Shown here in pieces: positions 43,557 to 54,108 of a stretch of 64,000 bases of DNA (position 1 is the stretch's first letter; each line of letters starts with the position of its first letter). Source of the stretch: Phialophora verrucosa (taxonomy: Eukaryota; Ascomycota; Eurotiomycetes; Chaetothyriales; Herpotrichiellaceae); NCBI GenBank assembly GCA_002099365.1, contig MSED01000003.1:1736001-1800000 (forward strand), read 5' to 3'. Position numbers and translations under genes: made by a program. The notes below the pieces were generated by a model. That model was not told the origin of the DNA and searched no databases. It saw only the letters and a program-made list of their open reading frames with translations.

Positions 43557-44912
43557 ATGGCACAACCCAAGCTGCCTGAGGGGGTCTCCTCGTTCCTCGA
43601 CACTGACCTGTACAAGCTGACTATGCAGTGCGCGGTCCTAAAGTACTTCCCTTCCGTCGATGTCGAGTACAAATTCACGAACCGCACTCCTCAGATGCGG
43701 TTGAACCGAGAAGCCTTTGTATGGCTGGAAAAACAAGTCCGCAAGCTGGCGAATATTAGACTTGAGCCACAAGAGTTGCAGTTTCTGCGAAACCATTGCC
43801 CATACCTGAGCGCAGACTACCTGGACTATCTACAAAAGTTCCAATTGCGACCCGAGGAACAAGTCCAGCTCAAGTTCAATCAAATCGACGGCAGTTTGTA
43901 TGGCGATTTGGACATTACTGTTACCGGCCTCTGGGTTGAGACCATGTTATACGAAATCCCCCTTCTTGCCTTGACGAGCGAAGCATACTTCAAGTTCGTT
44001 GACAGAGACTGGGATCATGACGGACAAGAAGAGCAAGCATACGAGAAAGGTGTACGATTGCTGAGCGCAGGCTGCGTAGTCTCGGAGTTCGGATCCAGAA
44101 GGAGACGTGACTTTCACACTCAAGATCTGGTTATCAAGGGACTGGTAAGAGCATCAAAGGAGAATGGCCTTCCTGGAAAATTATCAGGTTCAAGCAATGT
44201 GTACTTTGCCATGAAGCATGGCATTGCTCCTGTCGGGACAGTAGCCCATGAGTGGTACATGGGTATCGCGGCGCTTACCAATGACTATGAGCATGCAAAT
44301 GAGAACGGATTACGATATTGGCTCGACTGTTTCGGCAAGGGAGTCCTGGGCATAGCTCTTACCGATACATTCGGCACCGCGGACTTCTTCAAAGCATTCA
44401 AGAAAAGAGTACCCGCCCGAACTTCAGCCTCGCAGGACGCAACAATGGAATATAACGACGAAGGGCCCCCGACGGACAAGCAGCCTACATATGCTGAAGT
44501 GTTTACGGGAATCAGGCAAGATTCTGGAGATCCGAAACAGTACATCAAGGATGCCGATGATTTCTACAAGTCCATCGGGGTGACTGAGAAAAGTATCGTA
44601 TTCTCAGACGCGCTCAATGTGGAAAAGTGCATAGAATACAGGAAGCTGGCGGAAGATTATGGCTTCAAGCCCTCTTTTGGCGTGGGTACATTCTTCACGA
44701 ATGACTACCACAGAAAGTCCGACCCGCAGATCAAGTCGAAACCACTCAATATCGTCATCAAACTCTCGAAAGCTGGTGGGAGACCGGCAATCAAGATCTC
44801 GGACAACATCGGAAAGAACACAGGTGATTCAGCAACTGTGCACGAGGTCAAACAAAGGCTTGGCTACACGGAACACGCGTGGAAAGAAGGTGATGAAGCG
44901 AAGCGATGGTGA
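43557..44912 (+). CDS. Nicotinate phosphoribosyltransferase (451 aa)
   Basis: Single exon; the ATG at 43557 (GAAAATGGCA context) begins MAQPKLPEGV. The sequence follows the eukaryotic/bacterial PncB-Npt1 type: FLDTDLYKLTMQ at the start, YKFTNRT, SEFGSRRRRDFHTQ with the autophosphorylation-region His, SGSSNVYFAMKHG, GTVAHEWYMG, LTDTFGTADFF, GIRQDSGDP, VFSDALNVEK and FGVGTFFTND. These cover the PRPP, nicotinate and phosphohistidine sites. The enzyme makes nicotinate mononucleotide from nicotinic acid and PRPP with ATP hydrolysis, the first step of the Preiss-Handler NAD salvage route, in cytosol/nucleus. Length matches the family (yeast Npt1 about 429). No intron is needed. Confidence 0.96.
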   Translation: MAQPKLPEGVSSFLDTDLYKLTMQCAVLKYFPSVDVEYKFTNRTPQMRLNREAFVWLEKQVRKLANIRLEPQELQFLRNHCPYLSADYLDYLQKFQLRPEEQVQLKFNQIDGSLYGDLDITVTGLWVETMLYEIPLLALTSEAYFKFVDRDWDHDGQEEQAYEKGVRLLSAGCVVSEFGSRRRRDFHTQDLVIKGLVRASKENGLPGKLSGSSNVYFAMKHGIAPVGTVAHEWYMGIAALTNDYEHANENGLRYWLDCFGKGVLGIALTDTFGTADFFKAFKKRVPARTSASQDATMEYNDEGPPTDKQPTYAEVFTGIRQDSGDPKQYIKDADDFYKSIGVTEKSIVFSDALNVEKCIEYRKLAEDYGFKPSFGVGTFFTNDYHRKSDPQIKSKPLNIVIKLSKAGGRPAIKISDNIGKNTGDSATVHEVKQRLGYTEHAWKEGDEAKRW

Positions 44913-45600
44913 TAAATCGGGCCACCCATCTCTGATGGCATCTTGAATGTCGCAGCCTTGCGGCCCCTGACACGTCGGTGGGTCTGCTGGATCGAGGCTC
45001 TTTCAACTTTGTGGGGAGGGGGCGGAGGAGGCTGCCATAGCTCGGCGATTATTGGCGCCGTCGAGTCGCTTCTTTCGAAGGTCCGCGCATAGCTTTGAAG
45101 AACGATTTCAGGCAGCATGAATAAAGAACGTTGGTGCCTATGGTAGAAGTCTCAACTGGCGTGCAACTCCACGCTGCTCACAAGATCCGCATGAGATCCG
45201 CATCTCAGACATTGCCGTAGAGGAGGTCAATAATATGTGTTGGTGGATTAACATTCATTTTTTTACGAGTAACGCTGGGGTTGGGGTTCGAGATGTGACA
45301 TTTGATTTGGCATGGGCAAAAACCAAGCAACTGCTGAAACGATATCTAGTGTGACGACCCCACAAGCAAGTTATCGCACACCTGAGGCATATTTGGCAAC
45401 ACTGGTGAAGTAAGAAGCTGCTCGACGTGCTAAGTAAGATTGAGAGTGGATGATTGGGCGTGGGAGGCGATTCAGGCCTCTAGCGAGGCATGGTTTGTCA
45501 GGAGTGGTTACAGGCTGTTAGCTGGTTGTTGAGCATTCCTTTAAATTATCTCAGCCGGCCATGTCGGAAAAGGAAAGGCAGAAAGAGGACAAGCGCTGAC
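44913..45600. other. Intergenic region
   Basis: 3' flank of NAPRTase. A minus frame (44864-45118, 84 codons, ATG) overlaps the NAPRTase 3' end and contains a PPPPPP run; it is more likely a chance frame. Nothing else supported. Confidence 0.4.
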
Positions 45601-45831
45601 TTACATGAACATCCGGTTCGATGAACGTGATCGCGATATGCACGCTGTCGACCATCCTCTGGGCAGCGGCGTGAGCTGCTCTTCCAGAAGCTGCCTGCGG
45701 ACGTAAACTTTCTGCAGCGCGGTGTGTGCGAGTAACCGAGTGCACAGCCATTGTCGTCCGAGGCGTGCCGCCAATGGCTGTTCAGGTGCTGCCTCAGGTA
45801 TATTTTGGTCTAGCTGCGGCGTGGAAGACAT
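45601..45831 (-). CDS. Probable small protein of unknown function (76 aa)
   Basis: ATG at 45831 with A at -3 (GCAAAATGTC), stop at 45601. Contains LDQNIPEAAPEQPLA and TALQKVYVRRQLLEEQLTPLP, a compact helical-looking segment, ending PRGW and a basic tail. A perfect GTAAGT donor overlaps the stop (begins at 45603), so a spliced form may exist, but the acceptors I can see give stops within a few codons. It shares the divergent upstream region with the syntaxin gene. No family identified. Confidence 0.4.
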   Translation of the reverse strand: MSSTPQLDQNIPEAAPEQPLAARLGRQWLCTRLLAHTALQKVYVRRQLLEEQLTPLPRGWSTACISRSRSSNRMFM

Positions 45832-46239
45832 TTTGCTTGAGCCTGGAAGGCCCCTAGATTTCTGGCCAGGGCCCACAGCAGCCCTCGCAAGTCGCGCCGC
45901 TGGCCGCTACGCTATTTCCCAACTCCGTCCCGAGCTGATCAGCTTTCCCTGCGTCGCAATCGTGATCACTCAGCCCGCCTTCACTTCTTTCTTAGCAACT
46001 CCAAGTCCTTTCTTCTTTCAGCACCGTTTCTATTCAGCTGCTTCGAACCCATCCTGCTCCTCTATTTCTTCCCTTGCATTTCTTTCGACAGCTGTGGTCG
46101 CGTACTCTATAGAAGTACGCGTAAACACCGTCGACGACCAGGCCGTTGGATTGGTCCTTGTTGCACTTCGAGGAATTCTCTCCTGTCCCGAGGTTCTCAA
46201 TCATCGTACTTTTAATATCCGGGTCATTTTTCTGTCATC

Positions 46240-47438
46240 ATGAGTGTACGTTCTCTCGGTTTCAATGGAAGCTCGCCTTTGTCGCCTGATCATGCCTTCC
46301 CACCCCCTGAAACGCGGTGTCGTTGGACATCGCAGCCATTCCACCACACTCGTGTCTCGAGCACCTGCTGACATGCACCGCAGTACAACCAGGGCACCCA
46401 GGGTGGCCAGGGTTACGGCAACTACAATCCTTACGGAGAAGCGGGCAACCCCTATGATCAACGCTACGAGAATGGAGCCTACGGTAATCAAGGGTCTTAC
46501 AGCGACCGACCTGACCCTCCACAGCAGGGCGGATATGGTACATACTCCTCAAATTGCAAGGCTACGCGTACCGGCTAACCCGCTCCAGAAATGACCAACA
46601 TGAACGGCGCCGACCCGAACCGTATCCTGAACGAATGTCGGGCAGTCGACCAGGCCATTGATGAGATCGAAGCAGATCTCCAGCGCCTAAAGGGCCTCCA
46701 ATCACGGTATCTAGCCGACACGAACACCTCCGCTCAGTCGCCTCTACGCTTGGAGGTAGACAGGACTGGAGAAAATATCATGACAAAGTACAGGGGCCTG
46801 GTCAGCCGAGTCAAGAACATCAAACAGCAACCGGAATCCGGTAACCCGCGCAATGCCCCTCAAGTCGGCAAGGTCGACCGAAGACTCAAGACAGCTATCA
46901 ACCAGTATCAGCAAGTTGAACGCGAATTCCGAAAGGCGTCTCAAGACCAGATGGCCAGACAATATCGAATCGTCCGTCCAGATGCGTCAGACGCCGAAGT
47001 CCGCGAAGCTGTTGAGGACCCCAACAACCAACAGATCTTCTCATCTGCATTGATTCAGAGCGATCGTCGCGGTGAAGCACAAACTGTCGCCAAAAACGTC
47101 TCTCAACGTCACGAAGATATCCAGAAGATTGAGCGACAGATGATTGAGTTGGCCCAGCTATTCCAAGATCTCGAAGCATTGGTGGTGCAACAAGAGCCTG
47201 CAGTCACACAGATCGAACAACGAGGAGAGGAGGTCACGGAGCACGTCGCCAAAGCCAACACCGAGCTCGAAGGTGCAGTTGTCAAGGCGCGCGCCGCTCG
47301 TCGCAAGAAGTGGATATGCTTTGGCATCGTTGGTGAGTGTCGTGCGCTTCCTTCTGACGGCGGTATGCTAACAGCCATGTAGTCCTTATCATCATCATTA
47401 TCGCGGCGATCGTCGCTGGAGTCGTCGCAACGAGATAG
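46240..47438 (+). CDS. Sso1/2-type plasma-membrane syntaxin (Qa-SNARE) (319 aa)
   Basis: Four exons: 46240-46245 (only Met-Ser), 46384-46537, 46589-47332 and 47383-47438; introns of 138, 51 and 50 bases with GTACGT, GTACAT and GTGAGT donors. The N-terminus is Gly/Asn/Tyr/Gln-rich, typical of filamentous fungi. The Habc three-helix region covers about 55-190 and the SNARE motif about 205-270, with the zero-layer Gln in LFQDLEALVVQQE. A basic RKKW junction precedes a single C-terminal membrane anchor, CFGIVVLIIIIIAAIVAGVV, and a three-residue tail. This is the t-SNARE for exocytosis, pairing with a Sec9-type and a Snc-type SNARE at the plasma membrane. The last exon supplies most of the anchor; without splicing the frame would run into a hydrophilic tail, so the intron is well supported. 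Confidence 0.94.
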
Positions 47439-48218
47439 AATTCGGGCGGCAACAATGATCTTACGTCGAATCGACCTGCGAAACGCACCTGGGCTATTCC
47501 AAGGGATTGAGCTTCTCTTCGATTTGGCGGTTGCTCTTCAGGATTCGGAAATCGGTTCCTCATCCGACCCGACATGCTGTCTGAAAGCGAGGACAGTAGC
47601 GAGGCGAAACAGACCACACACAGCAGCCACTTCTCTTTTCTGGTTTGGGTGGGCCGCGGCTCCCACATTTAGGGTTTCCCAGGTTCGTGAGAAGTCGGCC
47701 GGGCCGGGAGGGCGGCAAAGGGAAGGGGAAATCTCATATGTCCAGAAAAAGCCGGCGCGTAGCGTTTCCTTTTGTTCTGATACTGTCTGTCCACTGTTGG
47801 ACAGATGTGGCTGGGATGGGCTCATCAATTGGGTGCGTGACTCCATGTACAGCATCAAAGCCTACTCTAGATACAAGCACCTACACGCTAATAATCCTTT
47901 GAAATATGGCACCATTTTTGAGCTTGACGCTTTTCAATGCACCTTGGACGCTGCTGAGAATGGGCAACATGTAACGGACTCGAGAATATCCGTCCCCGCC
48001 TTGACGCGAATACTTCGTCTCTGTTTTGCTGACTAGGCGATTGAACCATGACCGGCGAGGTGAGTGATATGACAGTGTACAGTATGCAACAAGTTAACGC
48101 GGGCTAAAAAATGTGAACCTCCCACTACCCCCGGTACTTCACCCGAAAGCCGGGCTTTGCACCTCTCTGTGCATCCGACTGTCGAATAGCCGCGCGGTTC
48201 AAGTCTGGGTCATCGCGA
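47439..48218. other. Convergent spacer
   Basis: 3' flanks of the syntaxin (plus) and BolA (minus) genes. A plus ATG frame of 193 codons (47455-48036) starts 17 bases after the syntaxin stop; its composition is not convincing and I treat it as 3'-UTR sequence. Confidence 0.4.
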
Positions 48219-49341
48219 TCACGACGCTGTCGGAGCATTCCGTGCCTTCTCGCGCTCCACCTCCTCGGGCGTCTTGGTGCGCAGTTGCAGCGCGTGGATG
48301 CCTCCCTCGCGTTCGAGCTCCTCCTTCAAGAGCGCGTAGATCATGCGGTGCCGGGCCGGTTGCGGTTTCGAGGCGAAGGACGGGGAAGTTATATCGAGGC
48401 TGGAGAAGAGAGATCAGGACCCGGACTCTCGGAATCGAGGCTGGAAGAGGGAAGAGGGAAGAGGGAAGAGGGAAGAGAGATCGATCTGTATGTATGTAGG
48501 TAGGTAGGTAGGCGGGTCGAGCAGCGGCCATGCATCTACCCACGAAGTCCGTGCATGGTTTGAGAATGGGAATGGCAATGGAGAGACGGCAAGTCCTTTT
48601 CCCCGCTGGGCTCAGAAACCATCACATCACGTCTCATCACATCGCATCCGTGTCCGTGTGTTGTAGCAAAAGGGTAGAGGAGAGCAGAGCCGGGCTGAGC
48701 CGGATGGGCCGAACAGAACCCAGCAGAACGGAAGTGAATGACGGATTTGAATGGGAGGGGGGAAAGGCACTCACTAGAAATGCGTCTCCTTCGACGTCGA
48801 TCCCACCATCGCCTTATGATGCGAATGCAGATGCGAGTCGTTCCGGATCGTGAGGTTCGTCGGGTTGAGAGCGTCGGTGACCTGCAGGACGCGTCAGAAT
48901 CAGCGCATTCTCACCCTCTTCTTCTTCCTTTTCTTCGAATGAAGCGCTTATACTAGTATATAGACAGCGCTGTGCGCCTTCAAGAAGCCCTGCCCTGGGG
49001 GATGTCGGCTCAAATCCCGGACAGCTCGCACTTCTTGATTCTTGATTTAGACAATTTGCTATCGATCCTTGACTCTCTTGACCCTCTCGTCGTGGTGTCC
49101 TGAGGATTATGGGCCTCCAGGGGATCAACCATAGATGCGGCCCTCTTTTGAAAACAAAATCCCGAACTTCTCGCATGCGCGCGCTTTTTTTCTTCAAAAC
49201 AGAGGCGGGGTCATGATGTGAGAGGAGACTTACTTTTCTGCGGATTGTGTCCTCTAGGGGGGTGCTTGATGTGCTGGCCATCCTGATCGTTGGGCCGAAT
49301 GCGCGACGGATTGTGACTCCAATGGTCACATAACGGTTCAT
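48219..49341 (-). CDS. Mitochondrial BolA-family protein (131 aa)
   Basis: Three exons: 49234-49341, 48775-48881 and 48219-48399, with introns of 352 and 375 bases, GTAAGT..CAG and GTGAGT..CAG; phases agree. The first 21 residues (MNRYVTIGVTIRRAFGPTIR) are basic and amphipathic, a likely mitochondrial presequence; a second Met at 21 could start a cytosolic form. The BolA fold follows: EDTIRRKVTDALNPTNLTI, NDSHLHSHHKAMVGST, then SPSFASKPQPARHRMIYALL, with the invariant His of RHRM and the Cys/His-loop region of BolA1-type proteins. BolA1 works with the monothiol glutaredoxin Grx5 in maturing Fe-S clusters. The introns are long for this locus and carry simple repeats: GGAAGA at about 48443-48478 and GTAG at 48495-48511. 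Confidence 0.92.
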
Positions 49342-50215
49342 TTGGAGCGTGTGGAGGAGATAGAGTACCTGGGGGTGTAGGAGGTAAGAAGCAGGATATA
49401 CGGAGTATGTACTCGGTAGGATGTGTGCTCAATGGTTAATCACGAAGTTGTGTCGTTCGGCAGAACACGACGACGGTTGAAGTTCGGTAGAATCCCGACG
49501 ACTGCACCGTAGAGAGCAGGACATAGAGGTAAGTTTTGATGAGATTTAACCTCGAGCAAACGTAAACTATGCCATCCGCTCTCATCCGATACTATGGGGC
49601 TTATTAGCCAGAGAATTCGGCCCTCCTTCCCGACAGTATCTGCAGACTAGAACGACCTCAAGTGCTGAAAGGTCTGGCGCAGAGGAGCTGGGATGGTAAA
49701 GGTCACGGTGGTGAGGCTGGATTGATATTTGGCCTCGAAGCCTCAGGCGCCATTCCGTCAGCCAATGAAGTATCAGACGGACTTTGTATAGAAGCCAGCC
49801 AGCTGATAAGCGATTGGTGTCGCTGAGCTGGGACCCAGCCATTGATTCCAGCGTCCTCGGGCCATTAGTCGCATCGAGAGTACCTTTTCCAAGGCGTATA
49901 GGGTGACGAGAATCTCGGAGTTTTAGCCCGTGGTAAAAGAGTCGGTAGACGATCCGCGAGCTGGTGGGCGTGTATGAGACGCACAGTACTATAGCTGCAA
50001 AACGTACGATGAAACGAAGGGCTACAGAACCGTAGCAGCGCGCCAAAGTATTGTCTGTCGCTCGTGTCAAACTTCCTGTCTCAACCGCCGAAGGGTTAAC
50101 GCGAGCTTTTATATGCTGGCTGCGCGTCCTCGCGAGGGAACGTTCGATGGAGGAGGACCCTTGTGCTCGTGGAAACAGATCCAGGATGAATGAGACGATT
50201 CCTGTGAGTATCGAG
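49342..50215. other. Intergenic region
   Basis: Promoter of BolA and 3' flank of the wax-synthase-like gene. An open minus frame of about 229 codons (49582-50268) overlaps the acyltransferase 3' end and has no ATG start; it may be 3'-UTR. A TACGGAGTA-type repeat is at 49399-49407. Confidence 0.4.
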
Positions 50216-51637
50216 CTACCAGCACCAGAATCTCCTGTCCTCGCTGAACCCCAGACCACGAAGGACACTAAAGGGCACTGGTTCGAACATCCACATACCG
50301 CCGCTGCTCAGGTCCTCCAGCAACAGGCCGCCGGTTGCCCACACCCACAAGATTGTAAAAGCAAGATTCGAAGCTTGACGTACTGCTCTGCGCGCAATGC
50401 CTAGCATCCGTTCCAGCAATGATCCACTGAAGAATTGAGAGCAGAGATTCTGAGTCGCCATGCCTACCGGCTGAATTGCGAAGAACAGGAAAGACCTCCA
50501 GGGTCGTGTGGGTCCTAGAAGTGTATAGCTTGCGCACGCATGCAATACTCCACTGATCAAGAAGACAACCAAAACCCGAATCCAGCGTCTCGCTGGTGAC
50601 GACTTCGATGATTTCGGACGTGCATGCGGCAATAGACGATCCACAAAAGCATCACCAATGCTTGCGAAGTGCATTCTGAAGATCTGATGCCATGTTTCTC
50701 CCCAGAAGCCCCTCAGCCCTTTCCGCAATACAGCGCGCGGGCTACCCCAGAGTGGCGGAAATAGGACAGGTGATGCATTCAAACCAAGCACGCTAGACCC
50801 AAGAATGTTTACTTGTATTAGTGCTGCGGAGGTATATTGAAGGTCGATGGCGAGGTATGCGCCTGCCATCCCAAGTACTAGGCGGTACGAGTAAAGGGCG
50901 AGCGGAGAAGTGACAAACGTCGACAAACGGGGCGGCACCTCTTGCGTGGTGGAGCCGAGAAAGTATGGGTCTGCAATCATGAGACATTTGACCAGGTCAA
51001 TGAAGAAGTAGTCAAAGAGGAAACGCGAGAAGGTACGGAAGAATGTAGCGCTTCGGCTCGAGCGTGCGACCCTGAGTGATTGAGGGTATGAAGGTGAGGG
51101 CGATGGGTTCCAGGACCAGTGGACGCCGCGCATGCTGGTGATGAGGTCAAGGACCCAGAACAGCCTTCGCGGTAGTGATCTCGGCATAGGCTCCCAAGCG
51201 ATAGGGACGATTGAATCTTGTTCTTGTTTGTCGTGTATATGGCCCCGTTTCGGGTCCGCAGGCTCAGTCTTCTTTGTGGGTTGGTCAGTTGGACGCAGGA
51301 CCAGCCTTTTGAAGTTTCTAGGGTCGTATAAGAGCACGAAGTTGACTGCGAGTATCGTCAAGAGCGCAGAGTTCAGACCGACACCAATGCTGCCTACCAC
51401 GCCAATTGAGCGGACGTGGTAGAGGTTCCATATCGAGCTGATGACAATGCCTGCAAAGACTAGCAAGCGGCTCCATCTGAAGCTCGAGTCTGACATTGAA
51501 GGACACGTCAGGAGCCACCCAATAAGCAGAATGAGGTTCAAAGAGTCGACGCTAGAATTTGCAGGTATCAGACCGCCGGTTTGTTGGAGGGCCAAATACT
51601 GCGCGCGGACTCTTTGCTCGGCCTGCGCGTACGACAT
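50216..51637 (-). CDS. Wax-synthase-domain membrane acyltransferase (473 aa)
   Basis: Single exon; the ATG at 51637 begins MSYAQAEQRV. Multiple hydrophobic segments span the protein (about 30-115 and again about 195-460). The wax-synthase-like (MBOAT-related) signature is FWGETWHQIFRMHF (about 318-331), with the Trp/His block typical of fungal members, preceded by SPVLFPPLWGSP. It ends WCW, as do many relatives. Such proteins transfer acyl groups to alcohols or, in secondary metabolism, to terpenoid or polyketide hydroxyls; no biosynthetic cluster is visible here, so a lipid role is the default and substrate is unknown. The open frame extends 38 codons upstream of 51637 without an ATG, so this start is firm. 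Confidence 0.85.
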   Translation of the reverse strand: MSYAQAEQRVRAQYLALQQTGGLIPANSSVDSLNLILLIGWLLTCPSMSDSSFRWSRLLVFAGIVISSIWNLYHVRSIGVVGSIGVGLNSALLTILAVNFVLLYDPRNFKRLVLRPTDQPTKKTEPADPKRGHIHDKQEQDSIVPIAWEPMPRSLPRRLFWVLDLITSMRGVHWSWNPSPSPSYPQSLRVARSSRSATFFRTFSRFLFDYFFIDLVKCLMIADPYFLGSTTQEVPPRLSTFVTSPLALYSYRLVLGMAGAYLAIDLQYTSAALIQVNILGSSVLGLNASPVLFPPLWGSPRAVLRKGLRGFWGETWHQIFRMHFASIGDAFVDRLLPHARPKSSKSSPARRWIRVLVVFLISGVLHACASYTLLGPTRPWRSFLFFAIQPVGMATQNLCSQFFSGSLLERMLGIARRAVRQASNLAFTILWVWATGGLLLEDLSSGGMWMFEPVPFSVLRGLGFSEDRRFWCW

Positions 51638-52043
51638 GGTGGCGCAGGGTGGTTCACGTTTCTCTTTCCTATCATCACATTGACCCCCCTGGGCCTTGTG
51701 TAGACAGAAGATTTTGTTCCATTGTAAAGTAGAGCGCTGAGAGCTCGACAATGCACAAAGGGACCCTACGATCTCCCACGCAACATCAAAGGGACCAGGG
51801 GACTGGGGGCCGTAACGACTTCCTGGGCTTACCTAGGCCAAGCTTTCTCGCTGCTTTGCCATTCCAGCCGCGTCACCAAGTAACTACTTCGTGAAATCAC
51901 ATTGAGTCTCACGGGCAAGGCATCTAGTAGGTCATAGCTTGAATCCTGACACTGTCAAGTCTCCCCAATCTGCATTGACAGCCCGGTAGTTATTATTGCT
52001 GCCTGCGATCGTCCCGGTCGCAGAAATCGCCATATTGTCCGAG
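51638..52043. promoter_or_regulatory. Divergent promoter of acyltransferase and PLC genes
   Basis: Only 406 bases separate the two start codons, so both promoters must lie here or overlap. No consensus element is distinct enough to name. Confidence 0.4.
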
Positions 52044-53810
52044 ATGACTTCTCGTCTTACCTCGCGTATGGCGAAGCTGAACCCGTTTTCCTCGAAGCCC
52101 TCGCGCAAGATTGACGACGAAGACGCCGGTGAGGTGATTGATGCGTCAACCGTAGCTGGTGGCGGCCACGCCGCTCTTGAGACCGAGGTGACGAAACACC
52201 AACTACGAGTCAGCTCCGCTCTCAGAGAGTACCTGGTGAGCAAGGACGTCTTATCTGAGAAGGATGCCGGGCTGGACAATCCCTCCGAGTTGACCGGGCC
52301 ACTACACGCTCTTGTCAACAGAGACCACATCCACGTCCCACCATACATTACCGACAGGTCACATCCTTTGCCTGAGTATTTTATCAGTTCAAGCCACAAT
52401 ACCTACTTGCTTGCTCATCAACTATACGGCACGTCCTCGGCTGATGCATACAAGACAGCACTCAACACCGGCTCTCGCTGCGTTGAGATTGACGCCTGGG
52501 ATAATGAAGACAACAAGGACGAACCGAAGGTCACGCACGGCTACACACTAGTCTCTAACATCCCTTTCCGATCGGTATGTGAGACGATTCGTGACGTTGT
52601 TGACGAGGAAGCCGCTCAGGCTGTCCGCCAGCCGGGACGTCGAGCAGCTCCTGTGTTGTTGTCGCTAGAGAACCACTGCGATGCACATGGTCAACAACGG
52701 CTTGTCGAGATCATGAAAGAGGTGTGGGGTGACCGGCTGCTGAGCAAAGCGATCCGCAAGAAAGGCCACGGCGAGCAACAAGGCACAGGCGAACAAGTGA
52801 CGCTCGAAGATCTTGGCTCCAAGATTGTCCTGATCGTCGAATACCACTTCCCTAGCGAACAAACCGACGAAGAAGAGGAAGACACCGATTCTTCCGACGA
52901 GGACGAAGAGACAGCCCAGGCCCGAAAGGCATACAATGAAAAGAAAAAAGCTGCACCCACTATCATCGTCCCCGAACTCGCCGAGCTCGGCGTCTATGCT
53001 CAATCTGTGAAGCCTCGCGACGATTCCTGGTTCGGCGAAGACGGCCTGAAAGACGCACCCCATGACCACCTCATAAACATGTCCGAGACGGGGCTCGTGG
53101 CGCACATGCCGGCCCAGTCTCCGAACATCGCCCGCCACAACGCCGTCCACCTCATGCGCGTGTACCCGAAAGGCACGCGCATCTCATCGCGGAACCTGAA
53201 ACCAGTGGCATTCTGGGGCATTGGCGCGCAAATCTGCGCCCTGAATTGGCAAACCTTCGGGGCAAGCATCCAGCTCAACGAGGCCCTCTTCAGCGGCTCG
53301 GACGGCTATGTCCTCAAGCCGGCCCCTCTGAGGGCCGGTGGAGATGGCGTCCTCAACACGGGACGCCGCAAAAGACTGCGCCTGCATGTCGGAGGAGCAT
53401 GCGACATCCCCGTGCCCGAGGGCCGCGAGGCAGACGATATCAAACCCTACCTCACCTGCACGTTATACCACCCGGATTTTCTGACTGAGGACGACATCCC
53501 AAAGCGCAAGACCAGCCACTACAAACAACACAAACTCGGCCTGGTCCACAAGTGGGCGAGTTCACCGCCCACGGATCCCGTCTGGGATGATGTCCTTGAG
53601 TGGGAGTACGACGACAACGAATTGGTGTTTCTCCGACTGTTGATCAAGAGCGACGACGCGTTTGCAAGGAATCCTATTCTGGTCGTCTCGGCCGTGAGGC
53701 TATCGTACGCAGTGGAGGGATGGAGTTTTATTCGCATGCTGGACTTAAAGGGACGGGAGACGCGGTGTTCGCTGTGCGTGAGGTTTGAGGTGCAGGACGT
53801 GGTGGATTGA
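52044..53810 (+). CDS. Phosphoinositide-specific phospholipase C (588 aa)
   Basis: Single exon. The ATG at 52044 gives MTSRLTSRMAKLNPFSSK; an upstream in-frame ATG at 51996 would add 16 residues. The X half of the catalytic barrel is at about 112-275, with SSHNTYL (His118, Asn119), VEIDAWD (Glu148, Asp150), THGYT (His165) and SLENHC (Glu209), so every catalytic and Ca2+ ligand I can check is present. An acidic linker (about 271-295) separates it from the Y half (about 310-425, with SVKPRDDSWF, MRVYPKGTRISSRNL and WGIGAQICALNWQT). A C2 domain (about 450-588) closes the protein. No PH or EF-hand domain is evident, as in several filamentous-fungal PLCs. It hydrolyses PI(4,5)P2 to diacylglycerol and IP3, acting in Ca2+ and stress signalling. 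Confidence 0.95.
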   Translation: MTSRLTSRMAKLNPFSSKPSRKIDDEDAGEVIDASTVAGGGHAALETEVTKHQLRVSSALREYLVSKDVLSEKDAGLDNPSELTGPLHALVNRDHIHVPPYITDRSHPLPEYFISSSHNTYLLAHQLYGTSSADAYKTALNTGSRCVEIDAWDNEDNKDEPKVTHGYTLVSNIPFRSVCETIRDVVDEEAAQAVRQPGRRAAPVLLSLENHCDAHGQQRLVEIMKEVWGDRLLSKAIRKKGHGEQQGTGEQVTLEDLGSKIVLIVEYHFPSEQTDEEEEDTDSSDEDEETAQARKAYNEKKKAAPTIIVPELAELGVYAQSVKPRDDSWFGEDGLKDAPHDHLINMSETGLVAHMPAQSPNIARHNAVHLMRVYPKGTRISSRNLKPVAFWGIGAQICALNWQTFGASIQLNEALFSGSDGYVLKPAPLRAGGDGVLNTGRRKRLRLHVGGACDIPVPEGREADDIKPYLTCTLYHPDFLTEDDIPKRKTSHYKQHKLGLVHKWASSPPTDPVWDDVLEWEYDDNELVFLRLLIKSDDAFARNPILVVSAVRLSYAVEGWSFIRMLDLKGRETRCSLCVRFEVQDVVD

Positions 53811-54108
53811 ATGGGTTGATAATACGATCATGATCACGACGGAATGCTGGCCACTATGAATGATTATCGCTCGTTCCCTGAGGAGAGGAATAGTGCTCCG
53901 GCCCCTTGATTGCCGACTCTGAATCACAGTCTCTGTTGTAGCACTTGTCTAACTGTGCCACAAGCGTTGACTGCCGCAACATTGAATCTGGAACTTTCCA
54001 TGCCTTTGACGACAGACTCCGTAGCATCCGTCTGCGCCTTTGAGAGTAGTTGCCTCCCGCAAGACACTCAACGCCAGAGCGAACTCCCTCGTCGTGAGAC
54101 CCACCTTC
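53811..54108. other. Convergent spacer
   Basis: 298 bases between the PLC and acyl-CoA synthetase stops. Two 3' ends meet here; nothing else seen. Confidence 0.4.

Noticed and set aside
47455..48036. 193-codon plus-strand ATG frame downstream of the syntaxin
   Set aside because: Begins 17 bases after the syntaxin stop, has no leader of its own and no recognisable motif; most likely 3'-UTR sequence.
49003..49030. GGCTCAAATCCCG, tRNA T-arm-like
   Set aside because: Inside BolA intron 1; the flanking stems do not pair into a cloverleaf.
49582..50268. 229-codon minus-strand frame after the acyltransferase
   Set aside because: No ATG start, overlaps the acyltransferase 3' end in another frame, no domain pattern.
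50281..50293. GGTTCGAAC, tRNA B-box-like
   Set aside because: Falls inside the acyltransferase coding sequence with no A box, acceptor stem or anticodon arm at the right distance.
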